A stretch of 12,003 nt of DNA from Aquificaceae bacterium (GCA_015490105.1 WFYK01000072.1:1-12003); one strand, 5' to 3'; counted from the first letter of the stretch, positions 1 through 8,044 are shown. Translations and numbers: made by a program. Notes: generated from the sequence alone by a model not told the origin.

Positions 1-69
1 ATCCCGGAAGAAAGTCTTGAAGAAATGAAGAAGATAGTTGATAGTATTCTTAAACAGAAAACTAAGTGA
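1..69 (+). CDS. 3' end of an unidentified protein (partial)
   Basis: An open frame runs from the first base to a TGA at 67-69. It encodes 22 residues ending in VDSILKQKTK, a charged amphipathic stretch that looks like a terminal helix. The next gene starts 10 bases later, so the two are probably co-transcribed. Too little is present to name a family. That it is coding is inferred from position, codon style and the close downstream ribosome-binding site. Confidence 0.5.
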   Translation: MPEESLEEMKKIVDSILKQKTK

Positions 70-79
70 GGTGGTGGGG

Positions 80-1582
80 ATGAAAGTTCTTGTGGTTTCT
101 TTTGACAAGACTCTCACCGAAGGCATTAAAAAGGCTCTGGAGGAGGAGGGTCACGAGGTATACTTGGCTAAAAACAGTGAAGAAGCCATCAAGGTAGTAG
201 CCTCAGACATGGAGGGGGTAATATACGACGCCATATCGGGTTCCATATCCGAGGAGGAAATAAACACACTCTACCAGAAGAAATTTAGTAACGCAAGGTA
301 TATCGTCCTTCAAGACGATCTGTTCCCTATAGACCCTAACAATATCATCGTTCCCCAAAAACTTATCCTGAGCAGAGAAACTGACCCTAAACAGATCGTT
401 AGAAAACTTACCGACCCTGACGCCTTCTCAGCGGAAGTGTCCATGGAACCCGAAATAGAAACCACCGCTATAACCGATGAGGGGATAAAAACTCCTCAAG
501 AAGAGGAAGAGACTCCCGAAGCGGCACCCGTAGAAAGTGTGGAGGATCTCCTAAAGGAAGTGGAAGAAAACTTAGAAAAACTTTCTCAGGAGTCCCCACC
601 GCCTGTGGAAGAAGTAAAAGAAGAGGAAGAAAGCGTTGAAACTCAAGAAGCGCAAGAAACCCTACAACAGCCTTCTGCTCCTAAGGACGGTCTGAAGATA
701 CTTATCGTTTCCTTTGATCAGGCTCTGATCGATTCCCTAAAAGCGGGTTTCGGCCAAGAATACGTTGTAGAGAACGTCAAGACAGTAAAGCAGGCTATGG
801 AAAAAGGCAAAGATGCTCACCTTATTGTCTTTGATGCAATATCCGGAGTAATAGCGGAAAGAGGCCTTATAGAGATGACAAACGACGAGACTCTTGCCAA
901 CAAACCCTACATAATACTTGTGGATGACCTATTTCCTATAAACGTGGACGGCATACCACTGCCTAACAAGGTTGCTCTTTCAAGAAACACAGATCCTGAA
1001 CAGCTAAAGAATGTAGTAAAAGAAGAGCTTGCGAAGATAGAAACCTCACCCGCCCCTGCTGAAGAGAAAGAGGAGAAAGTAGAAAAGGTAAAAGAGGAAG
1101 AAACCGTTCAGGAGGTTCAAGAAGAACCTGTCCAAGAAGTAAGAGAACCTGACCCCCTGGAAGAAGAGATCCCTGCTTTGAAAGCTTTAGGAAACATAAT
1201 TGAAGAACATTTTGAAACACCCGTAGAGGAAATTCAGGAAGAGCCTATACAAGAACAGGTTGAAGAAGAAGCACCAGTTGAAACTCAAGAAGTGCAAGAA
1301 ACTCTACAACAGCCTTCTCCTCAAAAGGTAGAGGTTTCCCTCGAAGACCTAAATTTAGAAGAGGTTCTTTCTAAAGCTTTAAGGGATGCTATTTCCGAGG
1401 AGAAAATAAAGAATATAGTCAGTGAGGCCTTAGAAGAGAAGATGGCCGATGTCAGAGACACAGTTAACGCTATAGTGAGAAGGGAGATAGAAAGGCTCTT
1501 CGAGGAAATTGACGTTAGAAACCTCATAAAGCAGGTTACCTATCAGGTTCTTAAAGAGAAACTGGACGAACTTATCACTTAA
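80..1582 (+). CDS. Tandem degenerate receiver-domain protein with acidic linkers
   Basis: This is a 500-residue protein with no exact family I can name. Residues 1-115 and 206-325 are two copies of a CheY-like alpha/beta fold. Both carry VSFD after strand 1, (Y/F)DAISG after strand 3 (Asp50 and Asp252, at the usual phospho-acceptor place), DDLFPI after strand 4 and LSRxTDP after strand 5. The usual N-terminal acidic pair is reduced to one Asp, and the Lys that normally ends strand 5 is replaced by Ser-Arg, so phosphotransfer is doubtful. The linkers (about 120-205 and 326-416) are rich in Glu, Gln, Pro and Val and probably disordered. Residues 417-500 form charged amphipathic helices that could oligomerise. 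I chose ATG 80 because a G-rich GGTGGTGGGG element lies immediately upstream; TTG 38 would overlap the previous gene, and GTG 71 or 74 are alternatives. A scaffold or localisation role is a guess from architecture only. Confidence 0.85.
   Translation: MKVLVVSFDKTLTEGIKKALEEEGHEVYLAKNSEEAIKVVASDMEGVIYDAISGSISEEEINTLYQKKFSNARYIVLQDDLFPIDPNNIIVPQKLILSRETDPKQIVRKLTDPDAFSAEVSMEPEIETTAITDEGIKTPQEEEETPEAAPVESVEDLLKEVEENLEKLSQESPPPVEEVKEEEESVETQEAQETLQQPSAPKDGLKILIVSFDQALIDSLKAGFGQEYVVENVKTVKQAMEKGKDAHLIVFDAISGVIAERGLIEMTNDETLANKPYIILVDDLFPINVDGIPLPNKVALSRNTDPEQLKNVVKEELAKIETSPAPAEEKEEKVEKVKEEETVQEVQEEPVQEVREPDPLEEEIPALKALGNIIEEHFETPVEEIQEEPIQEQVEEEAPVETQEVQETLQQPSPQKVEVSLEDLNLEEVLSKALRDAISEEKIKNIVSEALEEKMADVRDTVNAIVRREIERLFEEIDVRNLIKQVTYQVLKEKLDELIT
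635..676 (+). repeat. Linker repeat copy 1
   Basis: This 42-bp segment of the acidic linker matches 1277-1318 at 40 of 42 positions. Both differences are C/T changes, one silent and one Ala/Val. It encodes VETQEAQETLQQPS. It sits at the end of the first linker, just before the second receiver-like domain. Confidence 0.9.
1277..1318 (+). repeat. Linker repeat copy 2
   Basis: This is the partner of 635-676 (40/42 identical) and encodes VETQEVQETLQQPS. It sits at the end of the second linker, just before the helical C-terminal region. The equivalent positions suggest that a unit of receiver plus linker was duplicated, or that the linkers exchange sequence by recombination. Confidence 0.9.
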
Positions 1583-1593
1583 AATTTTCCTCT

Positions 1594-2538
1594 GTGATAA
1601 AGATATATGTCCTCTCAGGTAAAAGGGTTCAGGAAATCTCCGAAGAAAAGTTCGAGGAGATAAAAAGGAAAGGCTACGTCTTTTGGATAGATGCCCTATC
1701 TCCCGAAGAGAAAGAGATAAAGTGGCTTGAAAAGCACGTAGGCTTTAGTATGCCCCCAAGAGAAGTGTTCGGGGACATAGAAATAAGCTCCAAATACGCG
1801 GAAAGCGGGGATGCAATAAGCATAAGTGTTTCTTTCGTTATCCAACAAAAAAATGAGATATCCGTCGAACCGGTGTTTTTCTTCATAAGGGAGCGCTTTT
1901 TGGTAACCTTACACTATAGGGAAATTCCCTCCCTGAACATATTCCTGAACAGGTTGAAAAACCAAGAAACCTATATTCAATTTGCGGAATCCCTTTTTGC
2001 CCAGATGATAAACCTTGAAGTAGACAGGATAGGTGACAGGCTTGAGATTTTGGGACGCAGGATAAGAAGCATTTGGAAGAGGATTTTCCAAGAACAATCT
2101 GAAGAAATGATCAAAGATATAGCCTATTACGACGAACTTAACATCACTTTAAGGGAATCCATAAATGAGAAAATAAGGGTTCTAACGCGCTTTCTCAACA
2201 GCCCACTCGTGAATGCTCAAACTAAAAGGGAGATAAAGATCCTGCTTGATGACCTGAATACCCTTTTGGATTACACCTCCTTTTACATGGAGAAGATAGA
2301 CAGCATCCAAAACTCACTTCTAGGCCTTATAACCATAAGGCAAAACGAGGCGGTAAAGGTTTTTACCGTTATAGCTACTGTATTCCTGCCCGCCACATTG
2401 ATAGCGAGTATATTCGGCATGAACTTCAAGTATATGCCCGAACTCGAATGGAAATACGGATACCCTTACTCCTTGCTTCTTATGGTTAGCGTAACGTTGG
2501 CTTTGCTCCTGTGGGTAAGGAGAAAAGGATGGCTTTGA
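1594..2538 (+). CDS. corA: CorA-family magnesium/cobalt channel
   Basis: This 314-residue inner-membrane channel for Mg2+ and related divalent cations is close to the usual CorA length. A long soluble N-terminal part with helical stretches is followed by two C-terminal membrane helices (about 252-274 and 289-308). The family signature Gly-Met-Asn is at 275-277, at the end of the first helix, followed by the usual YMPEL loop. The short C-terminal tail is basic (RRKGW), as expected for the cytoplasmic side. Family members work as pentamers. The only reasonable start is GTG 1594, 11 bases after the previous stop. No Shine-Dalgarno sequence precedes it, so translation may depend on ribosomes finishing the upstream gene. 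Its 3' end overlaps the next start by 10 bases. Confidence 0.93.
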   Translation: MIKIYVLSGKRVQEISEEKFEEIKRKGYVFWIDALSPEEKEIKWLEKHVGFSMPPREVFGDIEISSKYAESGDAISISVSFVIQQKNEISVEPVFFFIRERFLVTLHYREIPSLNIFLNRLKNQETYIQFAESLFAQMINLEVDRIGDRLEILGRRIRSIWKRIFQEQSEEMIKDIAYYDELNITLRESINEKIRVLTRFLNSPLVNAQTKREIKILLDDLNTLLDYTSFYMEKIDSIQNSLLGLITIRQNEAVKVFTVIATVFLPATLIASIFGMNFKYMPELEWKYGYPYSLLLMVSVTLALLLWVRRKGWL

Positions 2539-2756
2539 AGAAAAGACTTTACATAGAAGACATACTCGTTGTCTTTGTAATAGGATCACTTATAGTTTAC
2601 CCGTTCCTTATATCCTTTATCATCTACACTTCTTATAAACAAAAGGTTGAAGAATCTGGAGCATGTAAAATCTATAAGAGGGAATCAAGCGTTTACATAG
2701 AGTGTGAGTTGAAAGTTGGTGAAGGCAAATCCCATACTACTCGCTTACGTCCTTAG
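2529..2756 (+). CDS. Small single-pass membrane protein, unknown function
   Basis: This 75-residue protein belongs to no family I recognise. Its basic N-terminus (MALKKR) precedes one hydrophobic segment at about 12-36. By the positive-inside rule, the C-terminal 39 residues should face the periplasm. That tail holds two cysteines (Cys46 and Cys59) flanking a strand-turn-strand-like stretch, which could form a disulfide hairpin. ATG 2529 has AAGGAG at 2517-2522 with a 6-base spacer and is preferred over GTG 2511. The gene overlaps the 3' end of corA and the 5' end of the diguanylate cyclase, in a different frame from each. Three-way overlap suggests translational coupling. A partner role for the downstream sensor is possible but unproven. 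Confidence 0.65.
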   Translation: MALKKRLYIEDILVVFVIGSLIVYPFLISFIIYTSYKQKVEESGACKIYKRESSVYIECELKVGEGKSHTTRLRP

Positions 2757-4236
2757 TTTAGCTTTAGGGATTTTCTTTGCCCTTTTTTCTCTTAAGGAAA
2801 CCTCAGATGTTCACAGGGAAGACATATTAAGGAGTGTGAAGTCGTCCTTAGATAACTCTGTAGAGTCTTTTGAACGGATCTCCGATTTCGTATTCAAGGA
2901 GTATTTTTCGCAAGAGGTAAAGGAAAAGATTTACGTAGCCAACTTTGGCCCGATAGAAGAAAGACAAAAGATAAGGGAATGGATACTGAACAAACTCGGT
3001 CCCGTTTACCCTATACTCAAAGGCTTGGGTATAAAGCAATTTCATATACACCTTGCGGATAACTTCACCTCCTTTGTCAGATTTCACAAACCGGATCTTT
3101 GGGGAGATTCACTAAAAGGTGTAAGGAAAACTGTAGAGTTGTGCCTTGAAGAAGGTAAGGAGATCCACGGATTCGAAGAGGGAAGGATCTTCAGCGGTTT
3201 TAGGAACGTTTACCCGATAGTGTTCAACGGTAAAGTTGTCGGATCTGTAGAAATAAGCGTTGCGCTGAACGCAGTAGCCTTTCAGGCTCTTATGGATAAA
3301 GATAGGGACTTTGCAAAATTTATTTTAAGAAGGGATCTTGTTGAGAAGAAAGTTTTTCAACAGGAGAGGCTTATAAACTACAAGCTATCATCCCTAAGCA
3401 GAGATTTCTACGAAGATGTAAGCGATATAGAAGTTTCGTGGTTCAAAGAGAGAGCTGAAGTCAAAAGTAAAATCTCGGAAATTGATTCGATCCTGCGAGA
3501 GAAGATAAAAACTAAGCTTCCAAAATTTAAACCCTTTCAGGAAACAATCTTTTATAAAGACACATCGATGATAGTGAGCTTTATTCCCATCAAGGAAATA
3601 AATGGTGATCCCGCAGGATACTTTGTCTACTACAAGGAAGATAGACATTGGAAACACTTTCTCTTGGCGGTAAGTTTCTTTCTTGGTTTTTTCATTATAG
3701 TTCACAGCACGCTGTTTATATTCATTTACAAACTGCAGAAGAAGATTACCTTAGCGGAGAGAACAGACAGCCTTACGGGAACACTAATAAGAAGGGAAGG
3801 TATAGGGAGACTCAGATCAAACATAGATCGTGAAAAGAGGGAAAAGCACCTATCTTTGCTCTTCATAGATGTTGACAATTTCAAACGTATTAACGACACT
3901 TACGGACACGATACGGGTGATAGAGTTTTGAAAAGAATAGCCCAAATAATAAAGAAAAGACTTAGAAAGTCCGATTTCGTGTTCAGATACGGCGGTGAGG
4001 AGTTTGTAGTTGTCCTGCCCGATACGGACATTAAGGGTGCTCGTAAACTCGCAGAGGACATCCGTGCACTCGTTGAAGAGGAGGATTTCGGTATTGAAGG
4101 TAAAGTCACGGTAAGCATAGGGGTAGTAGAGAGAAGAGATCAAGAAAGCGTTGAAAAACTAATTGATAGAGCGGACAAAGCCATGTATAGAGCGAAGAAG
4201 GCCGGTAAGAACAGAGTTGAAACGGATGAGGGTTAA
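2719..4236 (+). CDS. Membrane diguanylate cyclase with dCache-like sensor
   Basis: This protein makes cyclic di-GMP from two GTP. Membrane helices at about 5-25 and 313-338 flank an external sensor. The sensor contains HIHLADN (109-115) followed by F/H/GD motifs and a later GSVEIS strand, the pattern of the double sensory domain called dCache_3. The ligand is unknown. The GGDEF domain starts near Asp350 and looks active: metal-binding Asp384 and Asp386 (IDVDNF), catalytic GGEEF at 425-429, and an RxxD product-inhibition site (416-419) exactly five residues before it. The usual DPLTGLxNRR is DSLTGTLIRR here. There is no HAMP domain, and only about ten residues join the second helix to the catalytic domain. 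The start is GTG 2719 or TTG 2716; both have weak ribosome-binding sites and lie inside the preceding gene. The length is 505 residues from GTG. Confidence 0.92.
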   Translation: MKANPILLAYVLSLALGIFFALFSLKETSDVHREDILRSVKSSLDNSVESFERISDFVFKEYFSQEVKEKIYVANFGPIEERQKIREWILNKLGPVYPILKGLGIKQFHIHLADNFTSFVRFHKPDLWGDSLKGVRKTVELCLEEGKEIHGFEEGRIFSGFRNVYPIVFNGKVVGSVEISVALNAVAFQALMDKDRDFAKFILRRDLVEKKVFQQERLINYKLSSLSRDFYEDVSDIEVSWFKERAEVKSKISEIDSILREKIKTKLPKFKPFQETIFYKDTSMIVSFIPIKEINGDPAGYFVYYKEDRHWKHFLLAVSFFLGFFIIVHSTLFIFIYKLQKKITLAERTDSLTGTLIRREGIGRLRSNIDREKREKHLSLLFIDVDNFKRINDTYGHDTGDRVLKRIAQIIKKRLRKSDFVFRYGGEEFVVVLPDTDIKGARKLAEDIRALVEEEDFGIEGKVTVSIGVVERRDQESVEKLIDRADKAMYRAKKAGKNRVETDEG

Positions 4237-5642
4237 TCTTTAGCTACAACAACTTTATCTTTACCCGTTCTTTTCGCTTCATAGAGAGCTTCGTCAGCCT
4301 TTTTGAGAAGGCTCTCTAACGTGTCTCCCTCCTTAAACTGAGCTACCCCTACGCTCACGGTAGTTCCCACTTCGAGGTCCCCTACCCTTACCTTTGATCT
4401 TTTAAAGTCTTGTCTTATCCTCTCCGCTACCAAAAGGGCTCCGTTAGCATCGGTTTTGGGCAGAAGTATCGCAAACTCCTCACCCCCCAAACGGGCGGGT
4501 ATGTCCGAAGATCTTACGTTGTTTTTTATAACCGTAGCGAGCTGTTTTAGAACAAGATCCCCCACGTCATGGCCGTATTCGTCATTTACCCTTTTGAAGT
4601 TATCTATGTCAAACATTATCAAAGACAGAGGTTCCCCGTAGCGTTTCGATAGCTCTATCATACGGTTGGCTTCTTCTGTGAAGAACCTTCGGTTACTCAG
4701 ACCCGTGAGCGGATCCTTGTAGGCCATTTCTTCAAACTTTTCCTTTTCTTGCTTTAGCTGATTTATAAGGCTTTCGAGCTCTTGAGCCATCGTAAGGATC
4801 GACCGCTTAAGGTAATACATCTCGTCTCTGGATTTGTCTTTTCTCAAGGATTCACTAAAAGATTCAAGCTGGGAAAAGTCCTGCTCTTTGAAGCTGTAAG
4901 CGAGTTTCCTAAGAAGGGCTATGTCTTTCACTATTCTGTTGAACACCACAAAGAGGATAGAAGAAAGCACAGCTACCAGGACTAATGTGTAGACCATGAA
5001 AACGAAAGGTGTAAGCAGAATGTCCCTCAAAACTTGGGAAAAATCCTTCACTAAAACGAGTCTACCTATGGGGATGGAGTTTTCTAAAAGTAGGGGGACT
5101 TCCATTATAAGGGTCCTGTAGTTGTTTACGAGTTTATAGCCGAGCGTAGAATCCAAAAACCTCGCCACCGCAGGGTCGTATTTACCTTCTATGACGTAAT
5201 CTACCGTTGCCATCCTGCTACCGATGAATTTGTCGTAAACTTGAGGATTCTTAGAAGAAAGACGGGAAAGGATCTCCCTGTCGTAGAGGATAAACCAAGA
5301 AAGGTCGTAGATGTTAACTACAAAGTCGATCACGTTGCGAAAAGGCTCACCGTAGAAGATGCAGTTTTCTACCCTGCCAACCAATAAACCTTGGTCGGTT
5401 ATTATCATGTAGGGACTCGCCCGGAGATTTTTGCAGTCCTTTAGCTTTACCGTATACGTGTCCGCACTCCTTGCTACCGCCCGCTGGATAAAAGAAAGTG
5501 TTTTAGTCACATCCATATACATCTTTTGGGTTCTTCCTTGAAGTTGGTGAAAGGCAGTAAAGAGGAATATGCCCACAGTAAGCACAGATAGAATCGTGGA
5601 AATTAAAAGGGTTGTGAGTATAAGTTTACTTCTTAAGGACAT
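4233..5642 (-). CDS. Membrane diguanylate cyclase, HAMP-like linker
   Basis: This is a 469-residue cyclic di-GMP synthase. Helices at about 7-30 and 213-235 enclose a periplasmic sensor of roughly 180 residues that I cannot assign; it holds Cys70 and Cys94. A HAMP-like segment and a helical, probably coiled-coil stretch (about 236-306) lead into a canonical GGDEF domain. That domain has DPLTGLSNRRF (310-320), Asp345/Asp347 for metal, GGEEF at 386-390 and an RxxD inhibitory site at 377-380, five residues before it. The catalytic machinery appears complete. The ATG follows the ilvD TGA with no intervening base, so translation is probably coupled. The stop overlaps the stop of the convergent cyclase within TTAA at 4233-4236. 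Its GGDEF domain differs clearly from that of the convergent cyclase, so they are not a recent duplicate pair. Confidence 0.93.
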   Translation of the reverse strand: MSLRSKLILTTLLISTILSVLTVGIFLFTAFHQLQGRTQKMYMDVTKTLSFIQRAVARSADTYTVKLKDCKNLRASPYMIITDQGLLVGRVENCIFYGEPFRNVIDFVVNIYDLSWFILYDREILSRLSSKNPQVYDKFIGSRMATVDYVIEGKYDPAVARFLDSTLGYKLVNNYRTLIMEVPLLLENSIPIGRLVLVKDFSQVLRDILLTPFVFMVYTLVLVAVLSSILFVVFNRIVKDIALLRKLAYSFKEQDFSQLESFSESLRKDKSRDEMYYLKRSILTMAQELESLINQLKQEKEKFEEMAYKDPLTGLSNRRFFTEEANRMIELSKRYGEPLSLIMFDIDNFKRVNDEYGHDVGDLVLKQLATVIKNNVRSSDIPARLGGEEFAILLPKTDANGALLVAERIRQDFKRSKVRVGDLEVGTTVSVGVAQFKEGDTLESLLKKADEALYEAKRTGKDKVVVAKD

Positions 5643-7310
5643 TCAAGCTTCTAATATAGCTCCTTTTGAAGCGGAAGTCACGAGCTTTGCGTATCGCCTG
5701 AGCCATGGACTCGGGATTTCTTTACGTTTGGGCTTGAAGTTTTCAAGTCTTCTCTTTAGCTCGTCCTCGGGTATTAGAAGCTCTAACCGCCTTGCGGGTA
5801 TATCTATGAGTATCTCGTCGCCGTCTTGAACTACCCCTATGGGACCTCCCGATGCAGCCTCCGGGGAAACGTGGCCGATACAAGCTCCCCTCGTTCCGCC
5901 CGAGAACCTGCCGTCCGTAATGAGGGCTACTTTATCCCCCAAACCCATACCCATGAGTGCGGATGTGGGGGAGAGCATCTCCCTCATCCCCGGACCACCC
6001 TTTGGCCCTTCGTATCTTATTACCACCACGTGGCCGGGTTTTATCTTGCCCGAGAGGATAGCGTCTACCGCTTCTTCTTCGGAGTCAAAACAAACGGCTT
6101 TGCCTTTAAACTTGAGCATGCTTTCAACAACGCCTGCGGTCTTTACCACAGCACCCTCAGGAGCGAGGTTTCCGAAAAGGATCGCTATGCCCCCATCCCT
6201 CGAATAAGGATCTTCTAAGGTTCTTACCACTTCTCCGTCCGCATCCGGAGCTTCTTGAGCGATCTCTTTTAAGGTTTTTCCGCTGACGGTTCTTCTGTCC
6301 CCGTGAAGGAGACCTTCTTTCAAAAGTTCCTTAATGATCGTCGGTATACCCCCCACCCTGTCCAGATCCTCTATATGGTAGTGAGAAGCGGGAGCTATTT
6401 TACACAAGGTAGGAGTTCTCTTAGAGATTTCATTTATCTTCGCAAGGTCATACTCTATACCTGCTTCCCTTGCTATGGCAAGAAGGTGGAGTATGGTGTT
6501 GGAAGACCCTCCCATAGCTATGTCCACGGTAAAGGCATCGTCGAGGGCTTCCTCCGTAACTATGTCTCTCGGCCTTATATCATTTTTGAGGAGGTCCATT
6601 ATCCTTTTGCCCGCTTCCCTTGCGAGAAGTTCCCTTCTCGGATCTACCGCGAGGATAGTTCCGTTTCCGGGGAGGGCTAAACCCAGAACCTCGGTGAGGC
6701 AGTTCATAGAATTTGCGGTAAACATACCAGCACACGAACCGCATGTAGGACACGCTTTTTGTTCTATAGCAAGAAGTTCCTTCTCCGTTATCTGACCGCT
6801 CTTTAACTGGCCTATACCTTCGAAGACGGAGATAAGATCTATCTTCTTCCCTTCATACTCCCCCGCCATCATGGGCCCACCGCTTATAAATATGGTGGGC
6901 ACGTTCACCCTGAGGGCTCCCATGAGCATTCCGGGAACGATCTTGTCGCAGTTGGGAACACATATGAGGGCATCAAGTTGGTGTGCGTTAACTACAGTCT
7001 CTATTGAGTCCGCTATGAGTTCCCGCGAAGGCAGGGAATAGTGCATCCCGAAGTGGCCCATAGCTATACCGTCGTCGACCCCTATGACGTTGAACTCTAT
7101 GGGAACACCACCCGCCTCTCTTACCGCTTCTTTTATAGGTTGAACAAAATCCCTCAGGTGCACATGCCCAGGAATTATGTCTATGTAGGAGTTGGCGATC
7201 CCGATGAGGGGTTTTTCAAGATCTTCTTCTGAAAGACCGCAAGCCCTCAGAAGGGCTCTGTGGGGAGCTCTTTCTATACCTTTTTTTACCGCATCGCTTC
7301 TGAGTTTCAT
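5643..7310 (-). CDS. ilvD: Dihydroxy-acid dehydratase
   Basis: IlvD dehydrates 2,3-dihydroxy-isovalerate and dihydroxy-methylvalerate in the cytoplasm, giving the keto acids used for valine, leucine and isoleucine. The 555-residue length is standard. Visible signatures are VDDGIAMGH (78-86), the cluster ligand in NCDKIVPG (Cys121), the CPTCGSCAGMFTANSMNC block (187-204, ligand probably Cys193), MGGSSNT and the C-terminal GRFSGGTRG. At the position where plant and mycobacterial enzymes carry a third cluster cysteine, this protein has PGHVHL (47-52), as in the E. coli enzyme. This suggests the E. coli-like, oxygen-sensitive [4Fe-4S] type rather than the [2Fe-2S] type. ATG 7310 has AAGGAGG at 7317-7323 with a 6-base spacer, which overlaps the end of the upstream regulator gene. 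The nearby nfu gene may help supply the cluster. Confidence 0.97.
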   Translation of the reverse strand: MKLRSDAVKKGIERAPHRALLRACGLSEEDLEKPLIGIANSYIDIIPGHVHLRDFVQPIKEAVREAGGVPIEFNVIGVDDGIAMGHFGMHYSLPSRELIADSIETVVNAHQLDALICVPNCDKIVPGMLMGALRVNVPTIFISGGPMMAGEYEGKKIDLISVFEGIGQLKSGQITEKELLAIEQKACPTCGSCAGMFTANSMNCLTEVLGLALPGNGTILAVDPRRELLAREAGKRIMDLLKNDIRPRDIVTEEALDDAFTVDIAMGGSSNTILHLLAIAREAGIEYDLAKINEISKRTPTLCKIAPASHYHIEDLDRVGGIPTIIKELLKEGLLHGDRRTVSGKTLKEIAQEAPDADGEVVRTLEDPYSRDGGIAILFGNLAPEGAVVKTAGVVESMLKFKGKAVCFDSEEEAVDAILSGKIKPGHVVVIRYEGPKGGPGMREMLSPTSALMGMGLGDKVALITDGRFSGGTRGACIGHVSPEAASGGPIGVVQDGDEILIDIPARRLELLIPEDELKRRLENFKPKRKEIPSPWLRRYAKLVTSASKGAILEA

Positions 7311-7321
7311 AACATGCCTCC

Positions 7322-8044
7322 TTAGACGAGGAGTTTTTCAAGTTCCTCCCTGTTCTTTATCTCTATATACCCCCTCTCCGTGTTTATGATCCCCTGCTTT
7401 TTCCACCTGCTCATTACCCTTATAGCGGTTTCCACGGTAGTTCCCGTCATCTCCGCTATATCCTGTCTTGTGAGGGGAAGCTTTATAACTATGCTCGATC
7501 CCTTTTTTACCCCTACCTTTTCTGCAAGTTCGAGGAGAACTTTGGCTATCCTCTCTTCAACCCTGCCGGAAGCTATACTCTTTAAGATCTCATAAGTTTG
7601 AAGCAGGTTTGCAGTAGCATCGCAGGTCATCTTAACCGCTATTGCGGGATACTTTATGGCCAGATTTATAAAATCTTTGTTGGAGATATACAAGACCTTA
7701 CTCTTTAGCACCGCCATAGCGGTGTAGGTGCTTTTGGGAGCGTTTTTACCCCACTCTATCCAACCGAAAACGTCTCCCGGAAACACGAGTCTGACGATAA
7801 TGATCCTTCCGTCTTGGGTCTCTTTCAGGAGTTTTACCAGCCCTTCCACGAGAATAAATATGCCCGGTTCCGCATCCTCTTCGAAAAAGAGATAATCGTT
7901 TTTGTCGTAAGTTTTGAGGTTCATATACTTTACTGATTCTCTCAGTTCATCCTGACTGAGATCCTCAAACAGGTGAACCTTCCTGATTAGTTCGAGCTTC
8001 AGATCCTCTGGAGTTGCCCTTTTCTTAAGAGTTCTTTTTCCCAT
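7322..8044 (-). CDS. Crp/Fnr-family transcription regulator
   Basis: This 240-residue DNA-binding regulator has a cyclic-nucleotide-type beta barrel at about 27-125 (PGDVFG at 89-94). A long dimerisation helix at about 134-160 follows, then a winged helix-turn-helix at about 190-217 whose recognition helix keeps the Glu and Arg used by the family (VETAIRVMSRW). It lacks the N-terminal cysteine cluster of oxygen-sensing Fnr; its only Cys is at 141. It also lacks the Arg-containing phosphate-binding motif of cAMP-binding Crp. The signal is therefore unknown; other family members without these motifs sense NO, CO, redox or 2-oxoglutarate. It lies 11 bases upstream of ilvD and overlaps the 3' end of the aminopeptidase gene by 46 bases. 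Whether it regulates this cluster cannot be told; I found no convincing TTGAT-N4-ATCAA site in the short gaps. Confidence 0.92.
   Translation of the reverse strand: MGKRTLKKRATPEDLKLELIRKVHLFEDLSQDELRESVKYMNLKTYDKNDYLFFEEDAEPGIFILVEGLVKLLKETQDGRIIIVRLVFPGDVFGWIEWGKNAPKSTYTAMAVLKSKVLYISNKDFINLAIKYPAIAVKMTCDATANLLQTYEILKSIASGRVEERIAKVLLELAEKVGVKKGSSIVIKLPLTRQDIAEMTGTTVETAIRVMSRWKKQGIINTERGYIEIKNREELEKLLV

Noticed and set aside
2716..4236. Possibility that the small membrane ORF and the cyclase are one gene broken by a frameshift
   Set aside because: Each has its own complete membrane helix near the N-terminus and its own start, which fits two genes better than a broken one.
5826..6218. Two long + strand frames (130 and 122 codons)
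   Set aside because: Both are antisense to well-conserved ilvD codons and have no sensible ribosome-binding site or family features.
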